Shown: positions 23,573 to 38,935, counted from the stretch's first letter. The stretch is 64,000 bases of DNA from Cylicocyclus nassatus (GCA_958299035.1 CATQJL010000223.1:51442302-51506301); one strand, 5' to 3'. Program-made: numbers and translations. Notes: generated from the sequence alone by a model not told the origin.

Positions 23573-25969
23573 TTAATCGTGAGGTTTTTTGAAGATGGCC
23601 CGGTCAACTTTCACTTGATCATCGATGAGTCGATACATATACGTCACAACACAGTCCGCTTGAACATCAAGTAGTGCAAAAGATGCAATGATTGGACTGA
23701 AAAGAATCATTTGAGAAGAATACAAAAGCATCGATGATGCCTCTACACCAAAATTTGTTGTAGCTCCTCTTTTCGACTCCCCCCATACAGACTCAGAGGA
23801 TTTGTAACACAAGAATAAACGAAGTTTTATTATAGAGAAAGACTAATACTAGATTATGCGCGTACAAAACAAGAACAACATTAAATGCATAAAAGCGTTC
23901 AAAGATGGACGAATTTTCCAAATGAGGTCAAGAACTACATAGTCCGCAATTACACAAAAAATTTACTACAGAATAAAACTGACAAAATTTTGAGTCACTG
24001 TGGGCGTACAATAGCCGCGAAGAAAAGGAGTTCAATGCGACTATCACATGTAGTTGAGCGATGAAGTTTTGCGTTGCAAAAGTCACACGATTGCAGAAAA
24101 ACATAAGATCTGCCCAGAAATCTCAAAACTTATTAAAAATGACATATCATTGAATTGCTCGCATATGACAGGTCCAAAGAAACTGGAATGGAAGAGCAAG
24201 ACCATCCCTTGACTGTTATAATGTTCTTGATGATTTCAGTTCTCTGCCAGAAATTTCTGGGAACTAAATAAACTGATGAGCGACAGAGAAGGGAAAACAT
24301 AACACAAGGAAGAACGTGCAATTTCCAGTAGTGCAATTCGGCGACACCTACGCTGGCAAGAACTTGCTCAGGAATGTAAGGCGTTCCTATAGAATCCAGG
24401 TTCTTCTTGTCAAAAAAGTGCGTAGGCAGCTGTTGATATGAGCGACGCATCATTCATTTTTTCACAGTTCCTACATCATTACTGGTCGCGCTCTCTCTGG
24501 AGAACATATCAAAGTAGAAATTCATGCACCGCAGAAGCGATTCTTCGCACGCGGAAGCAGGCATGACTGCAGGGTTCCTTTGGCGTTCTCTAGATAAGCG
24601 TATGTTACCCCTCCTGCTGCCTTCTCGAAACACAAATATTTTTTCAGACGCAACGACGTCCAGACTCTGCGTGCGGTGACTTGCCTATACACAAGTGGAA
24701 ACATAACCTCTAAAATAACCGTCAAAAGCGAAGAACTAGCTTTTGTACATGTTGAGTACTGCAACCGATTTTAATAGTTTTTCTTGACGATGTACATGAT
24801 ACGAATTCCCGACCCCCTTACAACTTCATAATTCTTTCATTTCGGCGCTTTGTCTCTCTTTTCGACAAAGAATACATTGCCTTCATCACTTATTGAAACA
24901 AAGACCATCGCCATCTTATAGGCATATTCGCATCAGCTCTGTGTCCATTTTTTCTAAATCTAACACGAATGGCCATTTTTGATCAGCACTTTGAGTACAA
25001 GAAGTTATACGGTAGAGGTACAGAAGGTAAGAAAGCGAACGTGCTTTGAGGGCAACCTATGATCAATCAAATTTCACGACGGCGATGTGATTTCCCATGC
25101 GGTAAGATGGCGACATGTCAGTTAAAGCATGTGCTCAAATCCCTGGGGCCCAGAGAGATTCAACAAGCTTTCGAACCAGAAAGGATGACGTACCCATCAT
25201 GTGTCACTGAAAACGCTCCTGTAGCGCTTCCGGGGTTTACATAGAAACGTCCACCGCTTTCTCGAACGCTGCATTCGTGTGAATGTCCACTGATGAGAAC
25301 ATCCACATCCAATTGTCTTGCCAGCTGCTCTAACATCTGGAAAGTCGCTAACATTCACAAAAACAGCGTTAATGTGTGATTCGCAGGAGACACACCTGGT
25401 GCGACTTGTCACCATATTGTACTTCATTTCAGTAAAAACTCATACCTTTCTTGTTCCTTTTAAGAAAAAGTTCAAAAAGCTGAGCTCACAAATGGAAAGG
25501 AACGTGCTTACTGACGCAAAACACACAAGGTGCACTTTCTAACACTGTGATCCTTTTTAAACTACCTTACTCAAGTTAGGAGGTGCTGTATGCTCAAGAA
25601 GTCATTGTGAATATATAGAGGTTCGTGGCTCACCGCTTCATCTCCCCATGGAATTATTTGATGACCATGAATGAGACCCAGTCGGAACTGTCCCACCGTG
25701 ACTACTTTCGTATCAGGATATTTTAACGACTCATCATCGAAATCTCCTCGAACGACATGAACGTCGGACGATAATGACCTAAATTTGATAGCGTCACGTT
25801 ATGAAAACACGAAGAAAAGTCACCTGAGGTAATCAACGCTCTCCCGATTACACAGATTTCCAGTGCATAAAACATGTTGCATTTTGTTAGGCACCAGAAG
25901 TTTGCGGAACTTCGGCGAAAGATTGTGTTCCCTATGTGGAATATGCAGATCTCCAATGAGAAGGACTAG
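23573..25969 (-). CDS. vps-29: VPS29, retromer subunit
   Basis: VPS29 has a metallophosphoesterase-like fold that scaffolds VPS35 in the retromer coat, which recycles cargo from endosomes. Four exons join in phase: 25824-25969, 25634-25778, 25194-25336 and 23573-23696. They encode 185 residues against about 182 for human VPS29. Family blocks in order are [70 protein letters not shown] and VVTYMYRLI. Exon 25824-25969 starts right at the second residue of the family protein. The initiator Met must therefore come from a tiny upstream exon that I cannot place with confidence; a candidate is ATGCAT near 26,000. Intron 23697-25193 is 1.5 kb. The upstream neighbour on the same strand is NDUFAF7. Confidence 0.92.
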
Positions 25970-25979
25970 CTGAAAAGAG

Positions 25980-28130
25980 GAACTCTGGGTAGATTTCATA
26001 ACGCTTTGGGATAATGACATGCATTGCAAAGTAGCTTTTTGCATTCCTTCTGAATCAATAATATTTCATCTGCTACAGGACACACCGCAGAATTACCCTC
26101 TCTCCAGGGCTGAGCAATCAAACTCAGCTTCTACCATTCCGAATCTATTTTGACCAACTGCGAGTCGGTTTGCATGTTGAAAAATCATGTCCTTCCATTT
26201 ACAGTCTTACCATCTTCTCCCAGACTGCTCGGTGTCTTCTTTGCTTCCAGATCACAAAAGATTCTGTATCGATAGACTGTGAAAATGATAGAGTAAGGCG
26301 TAGATCTAAAAGTGCTTAGAGAACAATAATAATGTATGTACGGCGATATATAAACAGGATAGAAATGTAAGTAGTTTGTTGCACTAATTTCCCAGAAAAA
26401 GATCAAGTTTCCTTTCATGTGCGAGTGGAACAAACTATCGATATCTAAGATAAAACTTCCAAAGAAACCAGATGGTTTATTTGAAAGCACCGTCTACCTA
26501 GATCTAAGGTTGTGAAATTTACACGCAGTGCAATAACGAAGCCACAAATAAATTTGAATCCCACTCCCAGGTGTATTCCGAAGCGAGAAAATCGCTCCAA
26601 AAGTCGAATGCTTTTGGGGTCCGTGCCCAACAAAGTGGGTGGCCAGAATATGAGTCCGAAACCAGCTCAATAATATATAGCAACTCAAAAATCCGTATTC
26701 TGTTGTAAAAAATACAGGATTGCGACATTTCTAGGCTTCATTACCTTAGGCCGATGGGAGGAGGGATCCCAGCAGTATCCACTTTTTGGAATAATCCTGT
26801 TTCAGAATAATCTCTTCAGCGTAGTTAGGGCAATTACAAGTTAAGGACCTCGCTATTACACTGCATAGTCTCGATGGGGACAGTTCCTTCAAAAACGCAC
26901 ATTCAATGTATGCTTGCTTACGACTCTAAAACTTGCTGCAAACAGTATAGTGAACCAGTAATCTAAAGGTGCAAAATTTGGAAACTTCGCTTCCCCGCCG
27001 AGGTTTCCAGCTATTGGAAAATTTTGAATTGAGCTAACGATTCTTTATATATTGGATAAGCACATAAGCGTGCATGTTCTCTACACTGAATAAGACGTGT
27101 GCAGCTAAAGAGCACAGCCCCTTCTTCGAGGTCAAGAAAGAAAATGGGTAAATGTGTAGTACGCAGATGTAAATGAATATTTGAAAATCGAGACCATATT
27201 CCGATAGAGTCGATCACACTATAACAAGAAAAAGTAAAAACCAGATAGAGACTCTTTGCAACACGACACAATTTATGTTTGCCATATTTATTAGACTCAA
27301 AATAGAAAGTGTGAAAGTTAGTGGGTACACCATAAAGACGATTTAGGGCCGCATGCACTAACCTTCCCGCTGGGGAGGGGATCGCAGCTTAATAGAAAGC
27401 TTTATATTTCAAAACTCCAGATACCTGGATTTCACGTTGTGTACCTATCCGTAAGTATTCCTACTACCCTTCACTATGAACATGTCGAACAGGAGCGAGA
27501 AGCTGTACGAGCCGCATTTTCCAGCTTTTGTATGATCCCTGATGATCCCCGGCGCTTTTCTTTAAAGTCATTTTTCTTTCTCCGAAGTTAACGAAAACCT
27601 TCCAAAGTTGTACTGAACATCTAACACAACAGTGCTAAGCATGTTGCTGATGAGAACAAATGAATTTTTAAGATCGAATTTTTTGGTATACCCCAAATTT
27701 CGACCTGTGGATCATCGAAAATATCATGACTTCAAAACATCATTTGTTCTTATCAGCAACATGCTTAGCACTGTCGGGTTAGATAATCTGCACAACTTTG
27801 GAAGTTTTTCGTTAACTTCGGAGAAAGAAAAGCTACTTTAATGAAAAGCGCCGGGGATCATCAGGGATCATACAAAAGCTGGGAAATGCGGTTCGTACAG
27901 CTTCTCGCTCCTCTTCAACATGCTCATAGCGAAGGGTAGTAGGAACACTCACGGATAGGTACACAGTGAAATCCAGGTATCTGAAGTTTCGAAATATAAA
28001 GCTTTCTTTTAAGCTGCGATCCCCTCCCCGCGGGAATGTTAGTGCATGCGGCCCTTAGAGAGCCAAAAAATGGTAGTGACAAACATCTTACACACATTTC
28101 CTAATCGGCAAGCTTCCATGTTCCAAATTG
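25980..28130. other. VPS29 5' region and intergenic DNA
   Basis: Must contain the VPS29 first exon and promoter. I see no other gene. The right part is the 27,345-28,055 foldback repeat, which ends 75 bp from the NDUFAF7 stop codon and so lies in or near its 3' untranslated region. Confidence 0.5.
27345..28055. mobile_element. AGGGCCGCATGC foldback element, most complete copy
   Basis: About 710 bp with inverted ends AGGGCCGCATGC and long inner arms: 27,356-27,650 pairs with 27,740-28,050. TTA lies on both sides, a possible 3 bp target duplication. Partial copies are at 3,452-4,035 and 15,333-15,606. No transposase frame. Confidence 0.8.
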
Positions 28131-31569
<3,439 letters not shown>

Positions 31570-31769
31570 GGAGATCAATCGTCCTCTAGCAGAGGGAACT
31601 CCCCAAAACTATGATTGTGTAGTCGCGGTCACAGTCTCTTTCCACGTCTAGTGCACAGAGGCAGCCGTGGTTTCGTCTCGTTGCAACGTTCTGAACTGAA
31701 TTTCGGGTCTTTCGCTCTTTTCCTAAACCCATCTGTTGTTTCTATATGTAGCATGAAATTCCAGGTATT
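31570..31769. promoter_or_regulatory. Shared divergent promoter of NDUFAF7 and DUS4L
   Basis: Only 200 bp separate the two start codons, which point away from each other. Both products act in core metabolism (complex I assembly and tRNA modification). No TATA box is obvious on either side. The DUS4L ATG follows a pyrimidine-poor AG at 31,763-31,764 that could accept a trans-spliced leader, as is common in nematodes. This is inferred from layout. Confidence 0.65.
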
Positions 31770-34700
31770 ATGACGAAAAACGGTCAACCTTTAGATCGCC
31801 GGAAGACGAAGTTTTATCTGGCTCCGATGGTACGCTATTCCAAGTAGGTCGTTTCCCACAGCATCTTACAATAATAAGTACATCAAAAGGGAGATTTGAC
31901 GATTAGAGCTTACACGGTGAAGACAACATTTGCTAGAGGGGAGAAGCTGCGCGTGAAATGGCCATGGGGCACACATTGCCATTTTGTTGCGCGCAAATGT
32001 TATCGGCAGAAAAGCACAATAATCATCAAATCTAGGAGCGTGGTACTTTACAATAGAAATAGGGACTCGAACAATTGCGCGCTATTCCACATTAGTTTAC
32101 CCAGAAAATGTAAACCGCGGATTTTGCTGAACCTTCGTCAAAAGGGGTTATTCTGTACGCTGCTTACGAATATCATACTTATGTACGGTAGTGCCATCTA
32201 GTGGACGTGCGGTAGGATTATGGTAGGGGGTCAAAATCCGAATTTGCCCCAAACTTCATCTAGGGCAGTCTTGGCAAGCTGAACATGAATACCGTATTCA
32301 TTTCGTAGGTAGCGCCATTTTCTCGGGGATAGGAGAATCCCGGATTTGCTCAACGCTTTGCCTTGAAGGCACCGTCCACCCAAATTTTCCACGTTTTTGC
32401 TGTTCCAGGCCCTTCTCATATCCGTGATTCCGAATATCAAGTCGAAAATCCGCAAGAACCACGAAGAACTCCTTTTTTCATGACCCGCAGAGCGATTTCT
32501 TCGGAGAGGTGATGGTTGGGCGCGTCACGCCCACTCAAAGGGGAGAAGCAAGGGGCGAATCTGTCATCCCAGCGATTTTCGAAGCAATTTACTCGCTTCG
32601 GAAGCAACTCTTGCCAGCGCGAGTTGGATAAATATACAGTTGAGGGCGCCAACTACCGTTAGGCACCAAAATCTCATCGACCCCATTCTGGGTGGACGGT
32701 GCCTTTAAGGGGGATTCTTAAGCAGGCTGATTGCAAATCCCATGCTCGTCCGCTGCAACTGTGCCTTATTGTTAGACTTACGATGAGCAGCAGTGCACGA
32801 AAGAAAACTTTTTCGCTTTTCAGCCAAATTTAGATCCCAGAAATTCTCGGAAAGGCTTTATCGTGCGAGACGAGTGCGATATAAATGATCAGCACGTCAG
32901 ATGACACGCTTTAACAAAGGCTCGAGCAAATCTATCACTTCAGTCATCGATCGTACATCTGTCGTAATTCCGAGAAAAGTTCCAAAACGTAAAAAGTGCA
33001 TGATATCACGTGCTTAAAGGCAGCGTCCTGCCAAATCTGGACATATGGGGCTCTCAAGTTCCTAATTTTGGGGCCCTAACTAAGCCACTGAACGGTAAAG
33101 GTATTCGCTTCGAAACTGGACCCAGAATCGTATTTCGCATGACATGGCGCAACCCATGGGTCCTCGCGCGAAATTGATGGATTGCCGTCATGAATCCGAA
33201 ATTCGATCCCGTGGTCCATCTCAGACAGTCGACGGCATACCTCCGGAGCAGAAATGGCAGAGCCGCGTGGTTTCCCCAGCGGGGGATTGCCACTTCGCGC
33301 TCCGGAGCCCTGCTATTTCACGCATTTTTGTGCTCCGGGGCTCTCCCAAAAGTGGCGCACCTCCGGAGCAGAGATTTGCGCTTTGCGGAGAGGGGTCCCA
33401 TTCATTCACCGTGACGTCACGGTGACGTCACAAACAGGACGAATGGGACACCCCTCCGCGACGCGCAAATCTCTGCTCCGGAGGTGCGCCACCCTCCCCT
33501 TGACTGTCTGGGATCGAGGCGAATATCCCAGCCGTTAGTGCACTATCTGAGCTGCCGGTTGGGCAGTGGCCTAGTTTTTTTATAGGGCCCCAAAATTACG
33601 ATCCACGTGAGAGCCCCATAGTCCAGATTTGCCTGGACGCTGCCTTTAAGGACCCCTCCAGGCAAGATTTTTAACGAACATCGTAACCCGAGAAAATGGC
33701 GCTGCCGTACGAAATGAACATGATTTTCATGTTCAGCGTGCTGAGTAACCCGCTGGACAAACGTGGTTTAGTCCCCCTGCAATCCTAACGGAACTCCACC
33801 ACGGGAGGGCAGTGGCGTACCGAGGGGGGGGGGGGCCGCCGCTCCTCCCCCGAGAACGGATCGCGAAATTTTTGAAAGTTACTTACTTAGGTCATAAAAT
33901 TGTGCAAATAACTTGTCTGCACTTGTGAATAATTAAAATAATTTTTAAAATTTTTTAAAAATTCAAATTAGCCCTATAAAAAATTTTTCTCGGGGGCGTG
34001 GTAAGCCACCCCTTTTTCTGAAATTTCGGGGTTCTGAGCCCGCGAAAATTTTAGGGAGCACGCCAAAAAATTTTCCGGGGTGCTTGACGCCACGTACCTT
34101 CATCAGAAAAATTTTTTTATCCCCCCCCCCCCCCCGAGCCGAAATCCTGGGTACGCCACTGCCGGATGGCATTACCGTGCAAAATAAATGCGATATCTGT
34201 GATCAGCGTGCAAAATAATTCCCTTAGACGAGAGTTCAGGAAGACCCGCGTATTTCACCTTTTTGGGTCAACTAGTAGTGTGGAAAGCGCCCGATTGTCA
34301 TTATCCGCTTTACAGGCTTGCATTTCGTAAACTTGTTCGACTCTATGACGTCGATTGCTGTTATACACCTATGATTTATGCGAAGAACTTCCTGGAATCT
34401 GAGCATTGTAGATCTAGCGAGTTTTCGACTACACCCGGTAAATTTGGTTTTGGATTTGCGAAAGCATTGAGTGTGCATTTTGCATTTTTGTGCATTTTTT
34501 GCAGATGATCGGCCTTTGATAGTTCAGTTTGCGTCAGATGATCCTTTCGTTTTCGGTTCTGCTGCTGAGTTAGTGTACAAGTGAGTTCGAAGAATGTCCA
34601 ATCTTGTAGTGGGAGGTTTATATGCTTCATGCAGGTATGCAACAGGTGTTGATCTCAACTGTGGCTGTCCGAAGAGCGATGTTCGAGCGAAAGGATTCGG

Positions 34701-37700
34701 AAGTTTTCTTCTGAATCGACCTGAACTCCTGTCCGATATAGTGAGGCAGTGCAGAGCTCGGATTCACGATCCAGACTTCACGGTGAGTTGGCTTCTTCCT
34801 CTCACCAAGAGTTTGCAAAATATGCAATTAATCTGTATCCAATCAAGATCTCTTTAAAAATACGCGTACAGTATCCTTTGGAAAGGACCGTCGATTTGTG
34901 TAGAAAGGTAAGAGTGGTATTACAAGTTTTCGTAGTGGTCCTCTCATCTGCGTTTGCAGGCAGAAAAAGCCGGTGTATCTCATCTTACTGTACATGGTCG
35001 AACACCTCAAATGCGTTGTGAACCAGTTGACTATGACGCCATCCGGATAGTGAAGGTGTGTACAGGGCACTCGTACCTATAGTTACAAATGGCTGCGAAG
35101 ACCGCGCCCCGTGCCCCAGTGCAAAACTGTATTCCGCGCGGGAACCCTGGCCATTAAGCGCGCGCACCCTATAATTTTCAACGCGAAACAAGTAGCTAAT
35201 GGACCGGATTTCGTTCCTTATCACATTTTCATCATTTTTCACGTTTCCTTCTGGACTCATCATTACGTTATGGTGTTCAGTGAACGAATATCTTGCTTCA
35301 AAGTATCTTTGCACTTGTCACTTCGCTGTTCTCGAACGCAAAAGATGTGATTTCACTTGAGTTTCAGATTCCTGAGTTTTTTCTGTTTGCTTCATATTCA
35401 CGATGCTTTTCTAATTTTATAAGACTCTGGAATTCTTGAAAGAAACTTTTGTTATGCAAATTACGATCTTGGATTATAGGATTTCTTTCCAGGACTCACG
35501 TATACGCTCTGTAAGCGATGTCCACAGTGAGCTCTTGTCATGAATTTATAAGCAATTTGTTCACTACTGTTTACTGTGCTTGTAGTAGTCTGACATAGAT
35601 GATTTTTATTGTTGAACTAAGACACGAAAAGTGAACAGTGTGATTAGTCTTTCATGGATTCCATAATTATTTCATCGCATTCTGATCCAGCAGATTTGTG
35701 GGATCCTCCAGTCGTGCTCACCAGAAAAAATAAACGAAAATCTGAAATTATCAACTCAGTTTTCATCTTTTTCAATGAAAATTTGAAAAAAAAATACGCA
35801 AGTACCTTGCCAATCGCTTGAGATTTCTTGCATAGGTAACCAACAGACTGCAGAGATCACCTCCAAGCTTGAAGGTATGAGGTGGCAAATGACTTCGAGA
35901 AAGTCCTCACACAATGACTAGTTCGCACCTCATAAACTGGGTCACCTGAAATTTATCATCTCAACAAGGACTTTGAGCTGGAATTGCAAATGTAAAACAG
36001 AAGAATACAGAACGAAACTCACTAGTTATTTCTACCGGGTACTTTTGTTTCCTTTCGATTGCTCAATGGCATTGAATTTGTTCTTTGCAACCTAAAAAGA
36101 AATGTGTAGCAAGTTAATCAATAGTACAACATCACTATCACTAGTACATATATAGATATTCCGACAAAATTCGTAAGTGGAGTAAGTAGTACATCTCTCA
36201 GTTTACATTATGCGCAATAGCAGAGGAATGCCTAACAAACAGGATACACATGGTCATGACAATTGACCTCGGTGGTCTCCTGACAGTAAATAGGTGCGCA
36301 AACACTCGAGTATCCACCAAGGTTAACCTAATGTGATTACATTGCTCTATATCATAAAGTAAGCAGTTGGCATCTATCTGGCTCGCTCTAGCAAATGATA
36401 GTTCGACGTATAACACAGCAGAAGCGAAACTAACCAGAAGTCCTCTTCGTACTTCATGAAATGATCCATGTGCTATCGATTTAGAGCACGATCAATGCAG
36501 GTAGTCCCTAAAAAGATACAATCTGCGATGACTGGAACCATTGTGATTCTAAAAACTAAACTAGGGAGCATTCTACAGAATTTATAAAACAACAAGTCGT
36601 CAAGAAACATATCCTGCAATCGGTAGATACTCACCTAATTCATACAGCAGATCTAGCCTCGTTTTTCGCACATGTCTGCGGCCCATCAGCTGGAAGGTAG
36701 GACTTGAATAGGCCAGACTAAACAAAAATATTGCCCAAAAACACTTTCCGCGTAATGACAATGATGATATCAGCAAAATAAATCGCGAAGAAGTGAATCG
36801 AGGCGGAAGTCAAAGTGGAAAAACGAAACAGAGCATTATGTTCTTTTTGACCTCCAGCACAACTATAATCCAAGATCGTAATTTGCATAACAAAAGTTTC
36901 TTTCAAGAATTCCAGAGTCTTATAAAACTAGAAAAGCATCGTGAATATGAAGCAAACAGAAAAAACTCAGGAATCTGAAACTCAAGTGAAATCACATCTT
37001 TTGCGTTCGAGAACAGCGAAGTGACAAGTGCAAAGATACTTTGAAGCAAGATATTCGTTCACTGAACACCATAACGTAATGATGAGTCCAGAAGGAAACG
37101 TGAAAAATGATGAAAATGTGATAAGGAACGAAATCCGGTCCATTAGCTACTTGTTTCGCGTTGAAAATTATAGGGTGCGCGCGCTTAATGGCCAGGGTTC
37201 CCGCGCGGAATACAGTTTTGCACTGGGGCACGGGGCGCGGTCTTCGCAGCCATTTGTAACTATAGGTACGAGTGTACAGGGCTCCTAAATCGCAGAGTCG
37301 TTTGCACCAGCGGTCGCGCGAGCGCGTCGCGCCCGTGCATTTTGCCGGCGCCGCCGCCATCGATCGAGGCGGCGCCATTGATGCCCGGGCGCGACGCGGT
37401 CGCGCGACCGCTGGTGCAAACGACTCTGCAAATTAGGAGCCCTGTGTAACCGGTTTCATTTTCGTTTATCACCATGAAAGAGGGTAGAATTGTCAGGAAT
37501 CCGTGTCAGTGCCCGTGATAGCCAATGGAGATGTAACGAAAAAATTGCAAGCTTTGGAAATCGCTGACCAAACGGGAGTTGATGGTTGGTTTTAGTTGGA
37601 AGTAGCATAGACATCGTATTTTTGCAGCACATAAAAGTACAGGAATCAGGTCAAAAAAGGTTATTACAGTCGATGGTAATTACGTATTCCCTTTCGCATT

Positions 37701-38797
37701 GGAACTACAGGGCTTTACAACCTGAGTGTCCCACCCGCCCCGCTAGGACGCCACGCTTAGGTCCGCGCAGCGTTCGTGGCGCTGGCTGCGCGTCGACTGA
37801 AGCTTGGCGAAATCCGGGCGATACGCAGCAAACGCCGCGCGCGGCCTGAGCGAGGCGGCCGCGTTGGAGGAGCCGCGCAAGCGAAACTTGCGACTCTCAG
37901 GTTGAAAAGCCCTGTACGCATGCCAACACAAGGGTCCTGCGTGCGGACCTCCAGTCGATGAGGCCCACTTGAACGTAGCGCGAAGCTCATTGCATTTACG
38001 GAAAAGGGAGCACGTGATTGACACAGACTGTACATCGTTGTTGTGATAGTTTTGTAAACAACACTGCAACTGTATTTTCCGCCCTCTCTTCACCCATGAG
38101 TAGCGCGTTTTTGATTGTGATTAAGATATACAGGTTATAAAATTACGAACTAGTCCTTTTTGATCAATGGAAATAACTTAAAAATCTCTCTAAAAGTTCC
38201 ACTCGGCCTCATCTGTTTTTTGGGGGCGGGACCGCCATCATACTACTTTCCAATTTTGCGGTTATAACGCGGAAGCAAGAATTTTTTCTAAAAATTCATG
38301 AGGGCGTATCATTATATCCCTTCGGAAAAAGTTCATAAAACAGATCCCTCCCCACCCCTTTTTTTCCCGAAATGGGTATCATCACTGAAGTCTACCGCTG
38401 CAGGTGTGATGGCTGCAAACGGACTCCTTTATAATCCAGCTTTGTTCGCCGGATACGAATACACTCCTGCGAGTTGCGTCAGAGATTTTGTATGTTATTT
38501 ATATTATTCTTTTGGTTCCTAGGGTTTTGTTAGATCTGTGACTATAAGACTGCGTTTTAGCTACGACTATCTGCTGACCACGGTTTACCGCTTCATTTGT
38601 TTCAACAGCACCTGATCTATATGCTCAGAGATCTAACCACCTCGTGTCAACGACGGGTTCTGCACGAACTGTCTAGTCGTCCTGCAATTGAAGATTTTCT
38701 TGTGAATGTTTTATCAATAAATGATGCAGATTGGATGCTTTCGTGTACTCCGAATAAGTCTATCTTATTTGCGAAATACCTTTTTGCATTTTCCTAG
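31770..38797 (+). CDS. DUS4L: DUS4L-like tRNA-dihydrouridine synthase
   Basis: An FMN enzyme that reduces uridine to dihydrouridine in the tRNA D-loop (positions 20a/20b for the Dus4 class). Nine exons join in phase to 328 residues: 31770-31843, 34316-34437, 34505-34580, 34635-34782, 34848-34907, 34960-35055, 37497-37584, 38404-38489 and 38561-38797. The blocks follow the human DUS4L order: YLAPMVRYSKLAFRKLVR, CCYTPMIYAKNF, RPLIVQFA, GVDLNCGCPKSDVRAKGFGS with the catalytic Cys motif, RTVDLCRKAEKAGVSHLTVH then GRTP, VPVIANGDV, GVMAANGLLYNPALFAGYE and QQHLIYMLRDLT. Introns 1 (2.5 kb) and 6 (2.4 kb) are mostly repeats. The last 25 or so residues have no counterpart that I recall. An AATAAA at 39,013 is a plausible polyadenylation signal. 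Confidence 0.93.
32367..32704. mobile_element. TTAA-flanked MITE in DUS4L intron 1
   Basis: Inverted ends AGGCACCGTCCACCC and GGGTGGACGGTGCCT. Flanks are TTGA and TTAA. Shares the AGGCA-C-CG-CC end pattern with the elements at 33,018, 44,840, 58,621 and 58,943. Confidence 0.75.
33018..33645. mobile_element. TTAA-flanked MITE with nested insertion, DUS4L intron 1
   Basis: Inverted ends AGGCAGCGTCC and GGACGCTGCCT directly abut TTAA on both sides. Inner arms pair along GGGGCTCTCAAGTTCC and GGGGCCCTAAC. A second palindromic repeat (33,219-33,512) sits inside. Confidence 0.85.
33219..33512. repeat. CTCAGACAGTC palindrome with CRE-like centre, nested copy
   Basis: Bounded by CAGACAGTCGAC and TTGACTGTCTG. 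Arms repeat GCTCCGGAGC-type segments in opposite orientation and match 56,069-56,433. The centre carries two TGACGTCA palindromes at 33,412-33,419 and 33,423-33,430. Confidence 0.75.
33810..34161. mobile_element. CAGTGGCGTACC inverted-repeat element
   Basis: Inverted ends CAGTGGCGTACC and GGTACGCCACTG, each next to a long homopolymer: 12 or more Gs on the left and Cs on the right. No coding capacity. Third element within DUS4L intron 1. Confidence 0.75.
35068..37274. mobile_element. 2.2 kb foldback element with 400 bp arms, DUS4L intron 6
   Basis: Arms 35,068-35,479 and 36,868-37,274 are near-identical reverse complements, so the same open frame appears on opposite strands at the two ends. 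The outer ends read CACTCGTACCTATAG. TACAGGG lies on both sides (35,061-35,067 and 37,275-37,281), a 7 bp target duplication. The 1.4 kb interior has no recognisable transposase. The high arm identity suggests a recent or conversion-maintained element. Confidence 0.88.
37276..37445. mobile_element. ACAGGGCTCCTAA palindromic MITE, host of the 2.2 kb element
   Basis: A GC-rich palindrome with ends ACAGGGCTCCTAA and TTAGGAGCCCTGT and inner arms CGTTTGCACCAGCGGTCGCG. The TACAGGG at 35,061 left of the 2.2 kb element is probably the original left end of this element, so the larger element landed in its terminus. Confidence 0.8.
37707..37915. mobile_element. ACAGGGCTTT MITE in DUS4L intron 7
   Basis: Ends TACAGGGCTTTACAACCTGA and the inverted TCAGGTTGAAAAGCCCTGTA. 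Interior is strongly GC-rich with paired GCGCGC segments. Shares the ACAGGGCT end with 37,276-37,445, so the two belong to one family. Confidence 0.8.
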
Positions 38798-38853
38798 TAA
38801 GCGGCAACTCAAAAAAAAAAGATTATTCTGGAAATGTGAGGCCGCGTTTAGAC

Positions 38854-38935
38854 TTGCCATGTGCCAACGCCGTGCCGCGCCCACGTGGACGCTCCTAATT
38901 GATCGATGGATGGCATCTCGGCGCTGACACGGGCA
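38854..38935. repeat. TTGCCCGTG-type foldback repeat between DUS4L and the Ig/FN3 gene
   Basis: Inverted TTGCCATGTGCCAACGCCG and CGGCGCTGACACGGGCAA with mismatches. A relative with better ends lies at 41,783-41,893. It lies in the 550 bp between the convergent stop codons of DUS4L and the Ig/FN3 gene. Confidence 0.55.

Noticed and set aside
23573..25969. VPS29 as an active phosphatase
   Set aside because: The family has the fold but works as a retromer scaffold; the sequence alone does not support catalysis.
3452..28055. Conserved small protein encoded by the AGGGCCGCATGC repeats
   Set aside because: Similarity between copies follows the DNA including non-coding parts, and frames differ between copies.
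34985..37378. Open frames of 79-128 codons repeated on opposite strands
   Set aside because: They are the same sequence in the two arms of the 2.2 kb foldback element, not genes.
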